Assembly: GCF_017876095.1 (NCBI RefSeq)
Contig: NZ_JAGINM010000004.1
Location: forward strand, 124,001-188,000
Source: Azospirillum agricola
GTDB lineage: Bacteria; Pseudomonadota; Alphaproteobacteria; Azospirillales; Azospirillaceae
Direction: 5' to 3'
DNA length: 64,000 bases
Every line of letters starts with the position of its first letter. Within the stretch, counting starts at the first letter, position 1. A program made the position numbers and the translations under genes. The notes beneath the pieces were generated by a model. It worked only from the letters and a program-made list of their open reading frames with translations. It made no database searches and was not told where the DNA came from. Of the stretch, positions 38,807 to 46,647 are shown piece by piece.

Positions 38807-40294
38807 TCAGAAGCGCGGGATGTCGGGGAAGCGCAGCTCCCCCTTGTGGACGTGCAGCCGGCCGAGTTCGGCGCAGCGGTGGAGCGTCGGGAAGACCTTG
38901 CCGGGATTCAGCAGCCCGTCGGGGTCGAAGGCGCATTTCAGCCGCTGCTGCTGCTCCAGGTCGACCGCCTCGAACTGGTCGGTCATCAGGTCGCGCTTCT
39001 CGACGCCGACTCCGTGCTCGCCGGTCAGCACGCCGCCGACCTCGACGCACAGGCGCAGGATGTCGTTGCCGAACTCCTCGGCCTTTTCCAGCTCGCCCGG
39101 CTTGTTGGCGTCGTAGAGGATCAGCGGGTGCAGGTTGCCGTCGCCGGCGTGGAAGACGTTGGCGACGCGCAGGCCGTGGCGCGCCGACATCTCCTGCATC
39201 CGTTGCAGCACCAGCGGCAGCGCCTTGCGCGGGATGGTGCCGTCCATGCAGTAATAGTCGGGGCTGATGCGCCCCACCGCCGGGAAGGCCGCCTTGCGCC
39301 CGGCCCAGAAGGCCAGCCGCTCCTCCTCGGTCGTCGAGACGCGGGCGTAGACGCAGCCGCGACTCCGCGCGATGGCCTCGACCCGCTCGATCAGGTGGTC
39401 GACCTCGGCCGCCGGGCCGTCCAGCTCGACGATCAGCAGCGCCTCGACGTCCAGCGGGTAGCCGGCGTGGACGAAGGCCTCCGCCGCGTGGATGGCCGGG
39501 CGGTCCATCATCTCCATGCCGCCGGGGATGATGCCGGCGGCGATGATCGCCGCCACGCAGTCGCCGCCCTGCTCGCTCGACGGGAAGCCGATCAGCACGG
39601 CGCGCGCGGTCGCCGGCTTGCGCAGGATGCGCACCGTCACCTCGGTGACGACGCCGAGCAGCCCCTCCGACCCGGTGACGATCCCCATCAGGTCGTAGCC
39701 GCCCGAATCGAGGTGCTTGCCGCCCAGCCGCAGGATGGTGCCGTCCATCAGCACCATCTCCAGCCCCAGCACGTTGTTGGTGGTCAGGCCGTATTTCAGG
39801 CAATGCACGCCGCCGGAATTCTCGGCGATGTTGCCGCCGATGGTGCAGGCGATCTGGCTCGACGGGTCGGGGGCGTAATAGAAGCCCTCGTGCGCCACCG
39901 CGTTGGAGATGCCGAGGTTTGTCACCCCCGGCTGGACGACGGCGCAGCGGTTGGCGAAGTCGAGGTCGAGGATGCGCTTGAACTTGCCCATCCCCAGCAG
40001 CACCCCGTCGGCCAGCGGCAGCGCCCCGCCCGACAGCGAGGTGCCGGCCCCGCGCGGCACGACCTTGACGCCCATCTCCTTGCAGGTCTTCAGGATCCGG
40101 CTGACCTGCTCGACCGTGCTCGGCAGCACGGCGACCATCGGCAGTTGCCGGTAGGCGGTGAGCCCGTCGCATTCGTAGGCGCGCAGCTCGTTCTCGTCGA
40201 CGATCACCCCTTCGCCGGGAACGATGGCGCGCAGCGCCTCGACGATGGCGCGGCGGCGCGCGATGATGCCGCTGTCCGGGGTTGGCATCTTCAT
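38807..40294 (-). CDS. glcD: Glycolate oxidase catalytic subunit GlcD
   Basis: Flavin subunit of glycolate oxidase, 495 residues. FAD_binding_4 (VVPRGAGTSLSGGALP, CTIGGNIAENSGG, GSEGLLGVVTEV) is followed by the C-terminal FAD-oxidase domain (NVFHAGDGNLHPLILYD, GGVLTGEHGVGVEKRD, DPDGLLNPGKVFP). The ATG at 40294 (MKMPTPDSG) has GAGGAACG upstream; the frame is open earlier, but that sequence is not protein-like. First gene of glcDEF, and paralogous to the flavoprotein at 18.5 kb. Confidence 0.95.
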   Translation of the reverse strand: MKMPTPDSGIIARRRAIVEALRAIVPGEGVIVDENELRAYECDGLTAYRQLPMVAVLPSTVEQVSRILKTCKEMGVKVVPRGAGTSLSGGALPLADGVLLGMGKFKRILDLDFANRCAVVQPGVTNLGISNAVAHEGFYYAPDPSSQIACTIGGNIAENSGGVHCLKYGLTTNNVLGLEMVLMDGTILRLGGKHLDSGGYDLMGIVTGSEGLLGVVTEVTVRILRKPATARAVLIGFPSSEQGGDCVAAIIAAGIIPGGMEMMDRPAIHAAEAFVHAGYPLDVEALLIVELDGPAAEVDHLIERVEAIARSRGCVYARVSTTEEERLAFWAGRKAAFPAVGRISPDYYCMDGTIPRKALPLVLQRMQEMSARHGLRVANVFHAGDGNLHPLILYDANKPGELEKAEEFGNDILRLCVEVGGVLTGEHGVGVEKRDLMTDQFEAVDLEQQQRLKCAFDPDGLLNPGKVFPTLHRCAELGRLHVHKGELRFPDIPRF

Positions 40295-40423
40295 GGCCTG
40301 GACGTTCCTCGCTTCCCGCTGGGTCCGAATCCGTCCGCTAGACCTACCATCCGCCGGCGCGACGGCACAAGATGCCCCGCGACGCCGATTCTCCGGAACG
40401 CTCCCCTTGGGAAAAGGAAGCCC

Positions 40424-40461
40424 AAAACGCAAGAGCCGCACCCGAAGGCGCGGCTCTTGCG
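40424..40461 (-). terminator. Rho-independent terminator of rpmJ
   Basis: On the minus strand a 12-bp CGCAAGAGCCGC / GCGGCTCTTGCG stem is followed by TTTT, 50 bp after the rpmJ stop. It separates rpmJ from glcDEF. Confidence 0.88.
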
Positions 40462-40511
40462 AGACACCCGAAAGTCCGAAGACCGAGGAAACCCCCGGCC
40501 CTCCGACCGGA

Positions 40512-40637
40512 TCAGCCCTGGCGGGCCTTGAAACGCGGGTTCTGCTTGTTGATGACGTAGACACGGCCCTTGCGGCGGATCACGCGGCAGGCCTTGTGGC
40601 GCGTCTTCATCGACTTGAGAGAGTTGACGATTTTCAT
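40512..40637 (-). CDS. rpmJ: 50S ribosomal protein bL36
   Basis: A 41-residue basic ribosomal protein: [20 protein letters not shown], then [21 protein letters not shown]. This is the alphaproteobacterial C-minus form, lacking the zinc-binding CxxC, and as usual it is encoded away from the main ribosomal operons. It has its own strong promoter and terminator. The ATG at 40637 gives the conserved length. Confidence 0.97.
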   Translation of the reverse strand: MKIVNSLKSMKTRHKACRVIRRKGRVYVINKQNPRFKARQG

Positions 40638-40679
40638 GATGATGTTCCTGAACGCTCGGCGGCTCGATCGAAGGCGCGC

Positions 40680-40708
40680 ACCATAGTGCGGTGCCCCCGC
40701 CCTGTCAA
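40680..40708 (-). promoter_or_regulatory. Sigma70 promoter of rpmJ
   Basis: On the minus strand a perfect TTGACA -35 (40703-40708), a 17-bp spacer and TATGGT -10 (40680-40685), about 40 bp upstream of the rpmJ start. It is one of the best promoter matches in the window. Confidence 0.85.
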
Positions 40709-40973
40709 CGCCGCCGTCGATCGGGGCGATTGCGCCGGAAAACCGCCTCGCGGACGGCCGAATGACGGGTTTTCCCGCCCGGTTCCACGTTCGGCGCCAC
40801 ACCCGCGACGGGGCCGCCGCCCCTTTCTTTAGAAAACGCTGAAACACCGACCGGCGGCATTCGACGATTCGACAGATCCGTCGCCGATCCACCGGGCATT
40901 CGACCCGCCCGTGCATTCCAGCCCTAAGGCTCCACCCGTTCCGGGATCGGAATCACCAATGAACAACCACCGT
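40709..40973. other. Intergenic, nothing recognised
   Basis: About 265 bp between the rpmJ promoter and the next promoter. I see no ORF of protein character and no strong hairpin. Composition is slightly less GC-rich than the genes. Confidence 0.4.
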
Positions 40974-41002
40974 TTGACGGTAAAATCCACGTAAGGCATA
41001 GT
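40974..41002 (+). promoter_or_regulatory. Sigma70-like promoter for the RraA-family gene
   Basis: TTGACG (40974-40979), 17-bp spacer, CATAGT (40997-41002). The expected transcript would have a leader of about 170 nt before the ATG at 41179. I saw no riboswitch in that leader. Confidence 0.5.
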
Positions 41003-41178
41003 CGGAAATACTTGTCGGTCGCCGGTGATGCACGCGATTCACGAGCGACGCCTCCCGAGCCCACCGCCGGAGCCTCGCCCAGCGGGATCCGCGCAACCGC
41101 CTCCGGCCGCCCGGCCGTTCCGAATCAACCGCTCCGGATCACGGGAACGGTGTGACTGCTGCGAAAGGTTCTCCGCGT

Positions 41179-41847
41179 ATGACCGTCCTTCACGACTTCC
41201 CCCGCCCGGATCCGGCTCTGGTCGAGGCCTTCCGGACGCAATCGCCCGCCACGCTGCACGAGGCGCTGGGCAGGAAGGGGGCCATGGCCCACCCGATCAA
41301 GCCGCTCTATCCGGGCATGCGGCTGTGCGGGCCGGCGCTGACCGTGTCCTGCGGGCCGACCGACAATCTGATGATCCACATCGCCGTCGCCCTGGCCAAG
41401 CCGGGAGACGTGCTGGTGGTGGACTTCAAGGGCATGACCGAGGCCGGCCCGTGGGGCGACGTGCTGACCGCGGCGGCGAAGGCGCGGGGGATCGCCGGTC
41501 TGGTGATCGACGGCTGCGTGCGCGACGCCACCACGATCCGCGGCATGGATTTCCCGGTCTTCTGCCGGGGAACCAGCATGAAGGGCACCAACAAGACCGA
41601 CGCCGGCGGCACCGTGAACACCGGCATCGCCTGCGGCGGCGTGCTGGTGTCGGCCGGCGACCTCGTGGTGGCCGACGACGACGGGGTGGTGGTGGTCCCG
41701 CAGGCGCAGGCCGCCGACACGCTCGCCAAGGCCGCCGCGCGCGAGGCGGCGGAGGAGGGCTACCGCGAGAAGCTGGGCGAGGGCGAGACCACGCTGACGA
41801 TCCTGAAGCTGCACCCCTATCTGGACGCCGCCGGCATCACCGTCTGA
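41179..41847 (+). CDS. RraA-family protein, probable 4-hydroxy-4-methyl-2-oxoglutarate / 4-carboxy-4-hydroxy-2-oxoadipate aldolase or oxaloacetate decarboxylase
   Basis: A 222-residue protein of the RraA/HMG-CHA aldolase superfamily. GPALTVSCGPTDNLMIHIAV, GGWG-like AGPWGDVLTAAAKARG and GLVIDGCVRDATTIR are visible; the Asp/Arg pair in DGCVRD binds metal and oxo-acid in class II aldolases. Such enzymes split 2-oxo acids to pyruvate and usually also decarboxylate oxaloacetate. True RraA, the RNase E inhibitor, lacks the catalytic pattern, so an enzymatic role is preferred. No aromatic-degradation genes are adjacent, and the physiological substrate is open. Confidence 0.82.
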   Translation: MTVLHDFPRPDPALVEAFRTQSPATLHEALGRKGAMAHPIKPLYPGMRLCGPALTVSCGPTDNLMIHIAVALAKPGDVLVVDFKGMTEAGPWGDVLTAAAKARGIAGLVIDGCVRDATTIRGMDFPVFCRGTSMKGTNKTDAGGTVNTGIACGGVLVSAGDLVVADDDGVVVVPQAQAADTLAKAAAREAAEEGYREKLGEGETTLTILKLHPYLDAAGITV

Positions 41848-42025
41848 GCGCCGGCATCCCGCAAGGCTCCACCCGCAAGGCGCGGCTCCCCGCGAGCCGG
41901 GCCTTCGGGTGCCCGGAGCCCGTTGCCCAAAGCCCGTTGCCCAAATCCCTTGCCCGGGCCCGCTCTCCGGAACCAACCGCCGCGCCCGGCCGTTGCCGAG
42001 TCTCTCTCGCGTGACGGAGGGCACC

Positions 42026-42160
42026 ATGCTGCGCCGGGCCATTCCCCTCATCCTCCTCGCCCTGCTCGCCGGATGCGCCGCCGGAGGGGATCGTTCCGAA
42101 ATCCCCCAGGCGTCGGTCGGCTCCGGCGGCGGCGGCGACTGGTCGCGTGGCGGCGACTGA
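42026..42160 (+). CDS. Small lipoprotein
   Basis: A 44-residue peptide: MLRRAIPLILLALLAGCAAG, a signal peptide with lipobox LLAGC (Cys17), followed by a short Ser/Gly-rich tail ending SRGGD. It resembles entericidin-like and other tiny alphaproteobacterial lipoproteins. A GGAGGG ribosome-binding site lies 5 nt before the ATG. Function unknown. Too small for most gene finders, but the signal sequence is convincing. Confidence 0.7.
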   Translation: MLRRAIPLILLALLAGCAAGGDRSEIPQASVGSGGGGDWSRGGD

Positions 42161-42287
42161 CGGCGCGATCGTCTTGCCCCTCCCTCGCCCGTCGCAGGCT
42201 GTCGCGATGGCGGAAGCAGTTTCAAAATGATCGAAACAATCCTGGCGCCCCGATGACGTTAGGATGGCGACAACCTATACGGTTCAA

Positions 42288-42487
42288 AAGAGTTCCTCAT
42301 CGGCGTCATCCACAAGATGATCGGATGAACAATCACCAGCTTTTTCGATGCCGCGATGATATGTTTTTCCAGAACCCCGTAAATCTGGGGATTCCAGCAG
42401 AACAATCCGTACTGCATCACGAACAAACCATCACATCCCACAATAAAAATGCACGAACGAACCCGCCTGACCGGCGGGTATTTTTTT
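42288..42487 (+). ncRNA. Candidate small RNA, about 200 nt
   Basis: Defined only by signals: ATGACG (42253-42258), 17-bp spacer, TATACG (42276-42281), then a region without ORF ending in a canonical terminator: ACCCGCC/GGCGGGT stem (42461-42479) followed by seven T. Within it CCCC and GGGG around 42370-42395 can pair. No family recognised. The alternative is a terminator for the lipoprotein gene 300 bp upstream. Confidence 0.3.
42461..42487 (+). terminator. Rho-independent terminator in the AT-rich island
   Basis: Seven-base stem ACCCGCC / GGCGGGT, TGACC loop, followed by A and seven T on the plus strand. A textbook intrinsic terminator with no annotated gene directly ahead of it. Confidence 0.85.
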
Positions 42488-42907
42488 GTCCTAATGTTCA
42501 ATTCAAAATTTTTTCTCACGACATCGCAATACCTTACCAATCTGCTTTGCAAATTTTTTATGCACACGATTCTGAAATCCATCACGCCTCGCAATCATTT
42601 CCACATTTCATCGAAACCCTGGGAAACCCGAGCGCTTCTTCATGAGGGACGCCGCTTCATAAAGAGTGATTTCCTGAAGATCGCCGTCTTCCCGCATAAA
42701 ATACAGGCACATCCCATAGGGTTATGCCGACAGGCTGGGCGACGTTATCCCGAAAGGCATGAATCCTTGGCGGCCCCGGTGCCATCGGCCAAATCAACAT
42801 ACTGAAACAAAAGGAGTTTCATCTCCTGGCACGCCTCATGCTTTTGGGCTGCCGTACACAGATGCGGAAGGGCGGACGGCCCTTTCCCACCACCGGAGAT
42901 GATGATC

Positions 42908-43762
42908 ATGTCGAAGAAGGTCGTGCTTTCCCTGGCAGCGCTCGGTCTGGCCGCCAGCGTTTCATCCGCCAACGCGCTGGATTGGAGCGACACGTCGGTC
43001 AGCTACCGGCTGGGCACGAACTTCCGTGAACCGGGCGTCACCCGCTCCAACGGCGAGGCGCGGCAGATCACCAAGAACATCGTCGCCTTCACCCATGTGA
43101 ACGGTTATTCGCTGGGCGGCAACTTCCTGAACATCGACATCCTGAAGTCGAACCGCGCCGACCCGGCGTCGGGCGGCGACACCGGCGCCGTCGAGGCCTA
43201 CGCCGTCTACCGCCACGACCTCAGCCTGAACAAGGTCACCGGCAGCAAGGCCTTCGCCTTCGGCCCGATCAGGGACATCGCCATCGAGGCCGGCATCGAC
43301 CTGAACACCAAGAACACCACCTTCGCCTCGCGCAAGGTGCTGCCGGTGTTCGGCCCCTCCTTCTCCTTCGACGTGCCCGGCTTCCTGACCGTCGCCGTCC
43401 TGGCCAGCAAGGAATGGAACCACAACGGCATCACGAAGAAGGAGGTCGAGTTCGACGCGGCGCCGATCCTGGCGACCGCCTGGAACATCCCGCTCGGCAC
43501 CGTCGGCGTCCCGGTCAACTTCGAGGGCTTCGGCAACATCGTCGGCCCGAAGGGCAAGGACGGCTTCAACCGCGAGACCAAGACCGAGATCCTGGTCCGC
43601 CCGAAGCTGATGTGGGACGTCGGCTCGGCGTTCGGCCAGCCCAAGACCTTCAAGGCCGGCTTCGGCTGGCAGTACTGGTACAACAAGTTCGGCAACGACC
43701 ACACCAAGGTCCAGGGCTCGATCGAAAGCGCGCCGATCTTCGAAGCGCAGATCCACTTCTAA
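42908..43762 (+). CDS. Outer-membrane beta-barrel protein (Tsx-like channel)
   Basis: A 284-residue precursor with signal peptide MSKKVVLSLAALGLAASVSS and cleavage after SANA. The mature part consists of alternating amphipathic strands with aromatic girdles (WSDTSVSYRLGTNF, FGWQYWYNKFG) and ends in IFEAQIHF, the C-terminal aromatic needed for barrel insertion. The pattern resembles the nucleoside-channel Tsx family. Among three closely spaced ATGs I chose 42908, which has GGAG at the right distance. It lies directly upstream of an ABC importer and probably supplies its substrate across the outer membrane. Confidence 0.77.
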   Translation: MSKKVVLSLAALGLAASVSSANALDWSDTSVSYRLGTNFREPGVTRSNGEARQITKNIVAFTHVNGYSLGGNFLNIDILKSNRADPASGGDTGAVEAYAVYRHDLSLNKVTGSKAFAFGPIRDIAIEAGIDLNTKNTTFASRKVLPVFGPSFSFDVPGFLTVAVLASKEWNHNGITKKEVEFDAAPILATAWNIPLGTVGVPVNFEGFGNIVGPKGKDGFNRETKTEILVRPKLMWDVGSAFGQPKTFKAGFGWQYWYNKFGNDHTKVQGSIESAPIFEAQIHF

Positions 43763-43853
43763 GCCGTCCGTGGCACCATCGGGGCTTCCGGCGGCGAACA
43801 GCGCCGGGAGCGTCCCCCCTCCCGAGACCTCCGAAGACCGAGAGAGTGAGACC

Positions 43854-44885
43854 ATGATGCTCAAGACGATCCGCACGCTGCTGTCCGGCGCCGGCCTCGC
43901 CGCCGTGATGGCCTTGGCCGCCGGCGGCGCCGACGCCGCCACCTCCCTCAAATTCACCCTGGACTGGAAGTTCGAGGGTCCCGCCGCCGCCTTCCTGGTC
44001 GCCGCCGACAAGGGCTATTTCGCGGCCGAGGGGCTGGACGTCACCATCGACACCGGCAACGGGTCGGCCGGTGCCGTGACCCGCGTCGCCAGCGGCGCCT
44101 ACGACATCGGCATGGCCGACTTCAACTCGATGATGGAGTTCAACGACAAGAACCCCGACAAGGCGATGAAGGCCGCCTTCATCGTCTACGACATCCCGCC
44201 CTTCTCGGTCTTCGCCCTGAAGAAGAGCGGCATCGCCAAGCCCGCCGACCTCGCCGGCAAGACGCTGGGCGCCCCGGTCTTCGACGCTCCGCGCAAGCTG
44301 TTCCCCGCCTACGCCAAGGCGGTCGGCGTTCCGGCCGACGGCGTGACCTGGAAGAGCATGGACCCGCCGCTGCGTGAGCCGATGCTGATGCGCGGCGAGG
44401 TGCAGGCGATCTCCGGCTTCTACTTCACCAGCCTGCTGAACCTGCGGGCGCTGGGCGTGACGGAGAAGGACCTGACCATCTTCAACTTCGCCGACGCCGG
44501 GGTCAGCCTGTACGGCAACGCGCTGATCCCCTCGCCCAAGCTGATGAAGGAGAATCCCGAGGCGGTGAAGGGCTTCCTGCGCGCGGTGGTGAAGGGCTGG
44601 CGCGACGTCGTCGCCGACCCGGCCGGCGGCATCCAGGCGATCAGGAAGCGCGACCCGCTGATCGACGACAAGCTGGAGCTCGACCGCCTGAAGATGGCGC
44701 TGGAGATGTGCGTGCTGACCCCGGACGTGAAGGCCGACGGCATGGGCGGCGTGCGGCCCGAGCGTCTGGCCGCGGCGATCGACCAGGTGGCGCTGGCCTT
44801 CGGCTTCGCCAGGAAGCCGGCGCCGGCCGAGGTGTTCGACGCCTCCTTCCTGCCCGCCGCCGCCGACCGCAAGCTGACGCCGTAA
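43854..44885 (+). CDS. ABC transporter substrate-binding protein, NMT1/THI5-like
   Basis: Periplasmic binding protein of 343 residues. A signal peptide ends at GGADAATSLKF; LDWKFEGPAAAFLVAADKGY and GLDVTIDTGNGSA are the NMT1/THI5-family entry, and ASGAYDIGMADFNSMMEFN is the second conserved block. Relatives bind pyrimidine thiamine precursors, riboflavin, taurine or sulfonates. No thiamine or sulfur genes and no TPP riboswitch are adjacent, so the ligand is undefined. It sits 91 bp after the outer-membrane gene and 70 bp before the ATPase gene; a hairpin lies in the latter gap. Confidence 0.88.
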   Translation: MMLKTIRTLLSGAGLAAVMALAAGGADAATSLKFTLDWKFEGPAAAFLVAADKGYFAAEGLDVTIDTGNGSAGAVTRVASGAYDIGMADFNSMMEFNDKNPDKAMKAAFIVYDIPPFSVFALKKSGIAKPADLAGKTLGAPVFDAPRKLFPAYAKAVGVPADGVTWKSMDPPLREPMLMRGEVQAISGFYFTSLLNLRALGVTEKDLTIFNFADAGVSLYGNALIPSPKLMKENPEAVKGFLRAVVKGWRDVVADPAGGIQAIRKRDPLIDDKLELDRLKMALEMCVLTPDVKADGMGGVRPERLAAAIDQVALAFGFARKPAPAEVFDASFLPAAADRKLTP

Positions 44886-44898
44886 GGCGGTTGAAAGT

Positions 44899-44921
44899 CC
44901 CTCTCCCGCGAGGGGAGAGGG
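44899..44921. repeat. Intercistronic CCCTCTCCC hairpin
   Basis: Nine-base stem CCCTCTCCC / GGGAGAGGG with GCGAG loop between the binding-protein and ATPase genes. Hairpins at this place often protect the upstream binding-protein message and raise its level relative to the membrane components. Confidence 0.65.
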
Positions 44922-44955
44922 GCTCGTTTCCGGAAAACAGAGAGGACCGACGGAG

Positions 44956-45768
44956 ATGACCGCCGCCTTTGTGGATCTGGACCGGGTGACGCTGCGCTAC
45001 GGCGCCGGCGACACGCTGGCCCTGTCCGAAACCACGATGAAGATCGCCAAGGGCGAGTTCATCGCCGTCGTCGGCCCCAGCGGCTGCGGCAAATCCTCGC
45101 TGCTGAAGCTGGTGTCGGGGCTGATGCGCCCCTCGACCGGCACGGTGATCGTCAACGGGCAGGAGGTGACCGGCCCGCTGAAGATCGTCGGCATGGCCTT
45201 CCAGAACCCGACGCTGCTGCCCTGGCGCACCACGCTGGACAACGTGATGCTGCCGCTGGAAATCGTTGAGCCGCACCGCCGCCGCCTGCGCGGCGCCCGC
45301 GCCGAGTACGAGGAGCGCGCCCGCGCCATGCTGGCCAGCGTCGGGCTGGCCGGCTTCGAGGGCAAGTTCCCCTGGCAGCTCTCCGGCGGCATGCAGCAGC
45401 GCGCCTCGCTGTGCCGCGCGCTGATCCACGAGCCCGACCTCCTGATGCTCGACGAGCCGTTCGGCGCGCTCGACGCCTTCACCCGCGAGGAGCTGTGGGC
45501 GATCCTCCAGGATCTGTGGACCAGGCGGCCCTTCACGGTGATCCTGGTCACCCACGACCTGCGCGAGGCCGCCTATCTGGCCGACACCATCTATGTGATG
45601 AGCAAGCGGCCCGGCCGCATCGTGCATGTCCGGCGCAACGAGCTGCCGCGCCCGCGCACGCTGGAGACCACCTTCACCCGCGACTTCACCGATCTGGTCC
45701 ACGAGCTGCGCAACCACATCAGCGCGGTGCGCGCCGCGCAGGACACCATTCCGGAGGATGCCCGATGA
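44956..45768 (+). CDS. ABC transporter ATP-binding protein (nitrate/taurine/thiamine-precursor type)
   Basis: A 270-residue ATPase: Walker A GPSGCGKSS (about residues 41-49), Q-loop AFQNPTLLPWR, signature LSGGMQQR, Walker B LLMLDEPFG, switch His in LVTHDLREA. It belongs to the SsuB/TauB/ThiZ group. The stop codon overlaps the permease start by 4 bp (ATGA). It energises uptake by the adjacent permease and binding protein. Confidence 0.93.
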   Translation: MTAAFVDLDRVTLRYGAGDTLALSETTMKIAKGEFIAVVGPSGCGKSSLLKLVSGLMRPSTGTVIVNGQEVTGPLKIVGMAFQNPTLLPWRTTLDNVMLPLEIVEPHRRRLRGARAEYEERARAMLASVGLAGFEGKFPWQLSGGMQQRASLCRALIHEPDLLMLDEPFGALDAFTREELWAILQDLWTRRPFTVILVTHDLREAAYLADTIYVMSKRPGRIVHVRRNELPRPRTLETTFTRDFTDLVHELRNHISAVRAAQDTIPEDAR

Positions 45769-46541
45769 CGCCGCGCGCCAAGGCCGTGGTCGACAAGTCG
45801 ATGCCGCTGCTGTCGGCCGTCGGCCTGTTCGTGGTGTGGGAGCTGGCCTGCCGCCTGTTCGCCGTCCCCGAATATCTGCTGCCCACCCCCTCCGCCAGCT
45901 TCCTGGCGGCCTGGACCTACCGCGACGCCATCTGGATGCACGCCTTGCAGACGCTGCTGACGACGCTCGGCGGCTTCGCGCTGGCGGTGGCGTTCGGGGT
46001 GCTGCTCGGCGCGCTGGTCGGCTCGTCGCGCGCCGTCTACCGCGCCGCCAACCCGCTGCTGATCGGCTTCAACAGCGTGCCCAAGGTGGCGGTGGTGCCG
46101 ATCCTGGTGATGTGGTTCGGCATCGGCACCGTGCCGGCGGTGCTGACCGCCTTCCTCATCAGCTTCTTCCCCATCGTCGTCAACGTCGCCACCGGGCTCG
46201 CCACGCTGGAGCCGGAACTGCGCGACGTGCTGCGCTCGCTGGGGGCGACGCGCACCGACATCCTGCTGAAGGTCGGCTTCCCGCGGGCCCTGCCCTTCTT
46301 CTTCGCCTCGCTGAAGGTGGCGGTGACGCTGGCCTTCGTCGGCTCGGTGATGTCGGAGACGGTCGCCTCCAACCTCGGCGTCGGCTACCTGATGATGTCG
46401 GCCAGCTCGCGCTTCAACATGCCGCTGGTCTTCGCCGGCCTGCTGGTGATCGCGGCGATGGGCATCGCCATGTACGGCGCCTTCTCGGTGATCGAGCACC
46501 GCTCGACCCGCTGGGCCCACCGCGGCGGCGAGAGCCTCTAG
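45765..46541 (+). CDS. ABC transporter permease (BPD_transp_1 family)
   Basis: A 258-residue inner-membrane permease with about six helices. The EAA loop is visible as LRDVLRSLGATRTDILLKVG followed by PRALPFFFASLKVA. LPTPSASFLAAWTY and FNSVPKVAVVPILVMWFGIG are typical of the SsuC/TauC/ThiX group. It is the last gene of the four-gene operon beginning with the outer-membrane barrel, and a long hairpin follows at 46601. Confidence 0.93.
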   Translation: MTPRAKAVVDKSMPLLSAVGLFVVWELACRLFAVPEYLLPTPSASFLAAWTYRDAIWMHALQTLLTTLGGFALAVAFGVLLGALVGSSRAVYRAANPLLIGFNSVPKVAVVPILVMWFGIGTVPAVLTAFLISFFPIVVNVATGLATLEPELRDVLRSLGATRTDILLKVGFPRALPFFFASLKVAVTLAFVGSVMSETVASNLGVGYLMMSASSRFNMPLVFAGLLVIAAMGIAMYGAFSVIEHRSTRWAHRGGESL

Positions 46542-46600
46542 ATTCGGATCGCACAAAACCGGAATCGATTTGGAGCGTGGCTCGGATCGCCGGACATGGA

Positions 46601-46644
46601 GCCAAGGCCTCGTGCGTTTCATGTGAAACGCGCGAGGCCTTGGC
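46601..46644. terminator. 44-nt inverted repeat between convergent genes, with a parS-like core
   Basis: GCCAAGGCCTCG at the left pairs with CGAGGCCTTGGC at the right, and the inner CGTTTCA pairs with TGAAACG. It lies 60 bp past the permease stop and 4 bp from the end of opgC, so it should terminate both. No T-tract is present. The centre (46616-46629, GTTTCATGTGAAAC) differs from the parS core GTTTCACGTGAAAC at one central base. Confidence 0.65.
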
Positions 46645-46647
46645 CGG

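Larger units (their letters stand above)
42161..42907. other. AT-rich intergenic island of about 750 bp
   Basis: Markedly more AT-rich than the flanking genes, with runs such as ATTTTTT and AAATTTTTTATG. I see no ORF with coding character on either strand. It contains a promoter-like element near 42253-42281 and a strong plus-strand terminator at 42461-42487, bracketing a possible small RNA. The rest (42490-42900) precedes the outer-membrane protein gene, with no known riboswitch recognised. It may be a remnant of transferred DNA or a long regulatory leader. Confidence 0.5.

Noticed and set aside
42259..42594. 111-codon minus-strand frame in the AT-rich island
   Set aside because: No ribosome-binding site or family resemblance, and it crosses a plus-strand terminator; the AT-rich composition makes the peptide look unusual but not convincing.
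42490..42900. Thiamine pyrophosphate or purine riboswitch ahead of the ABC importer operon
   Set aside because: I looked for the TPP CUGAGA/ACCUGA boxes and purine-switch loops and found none.
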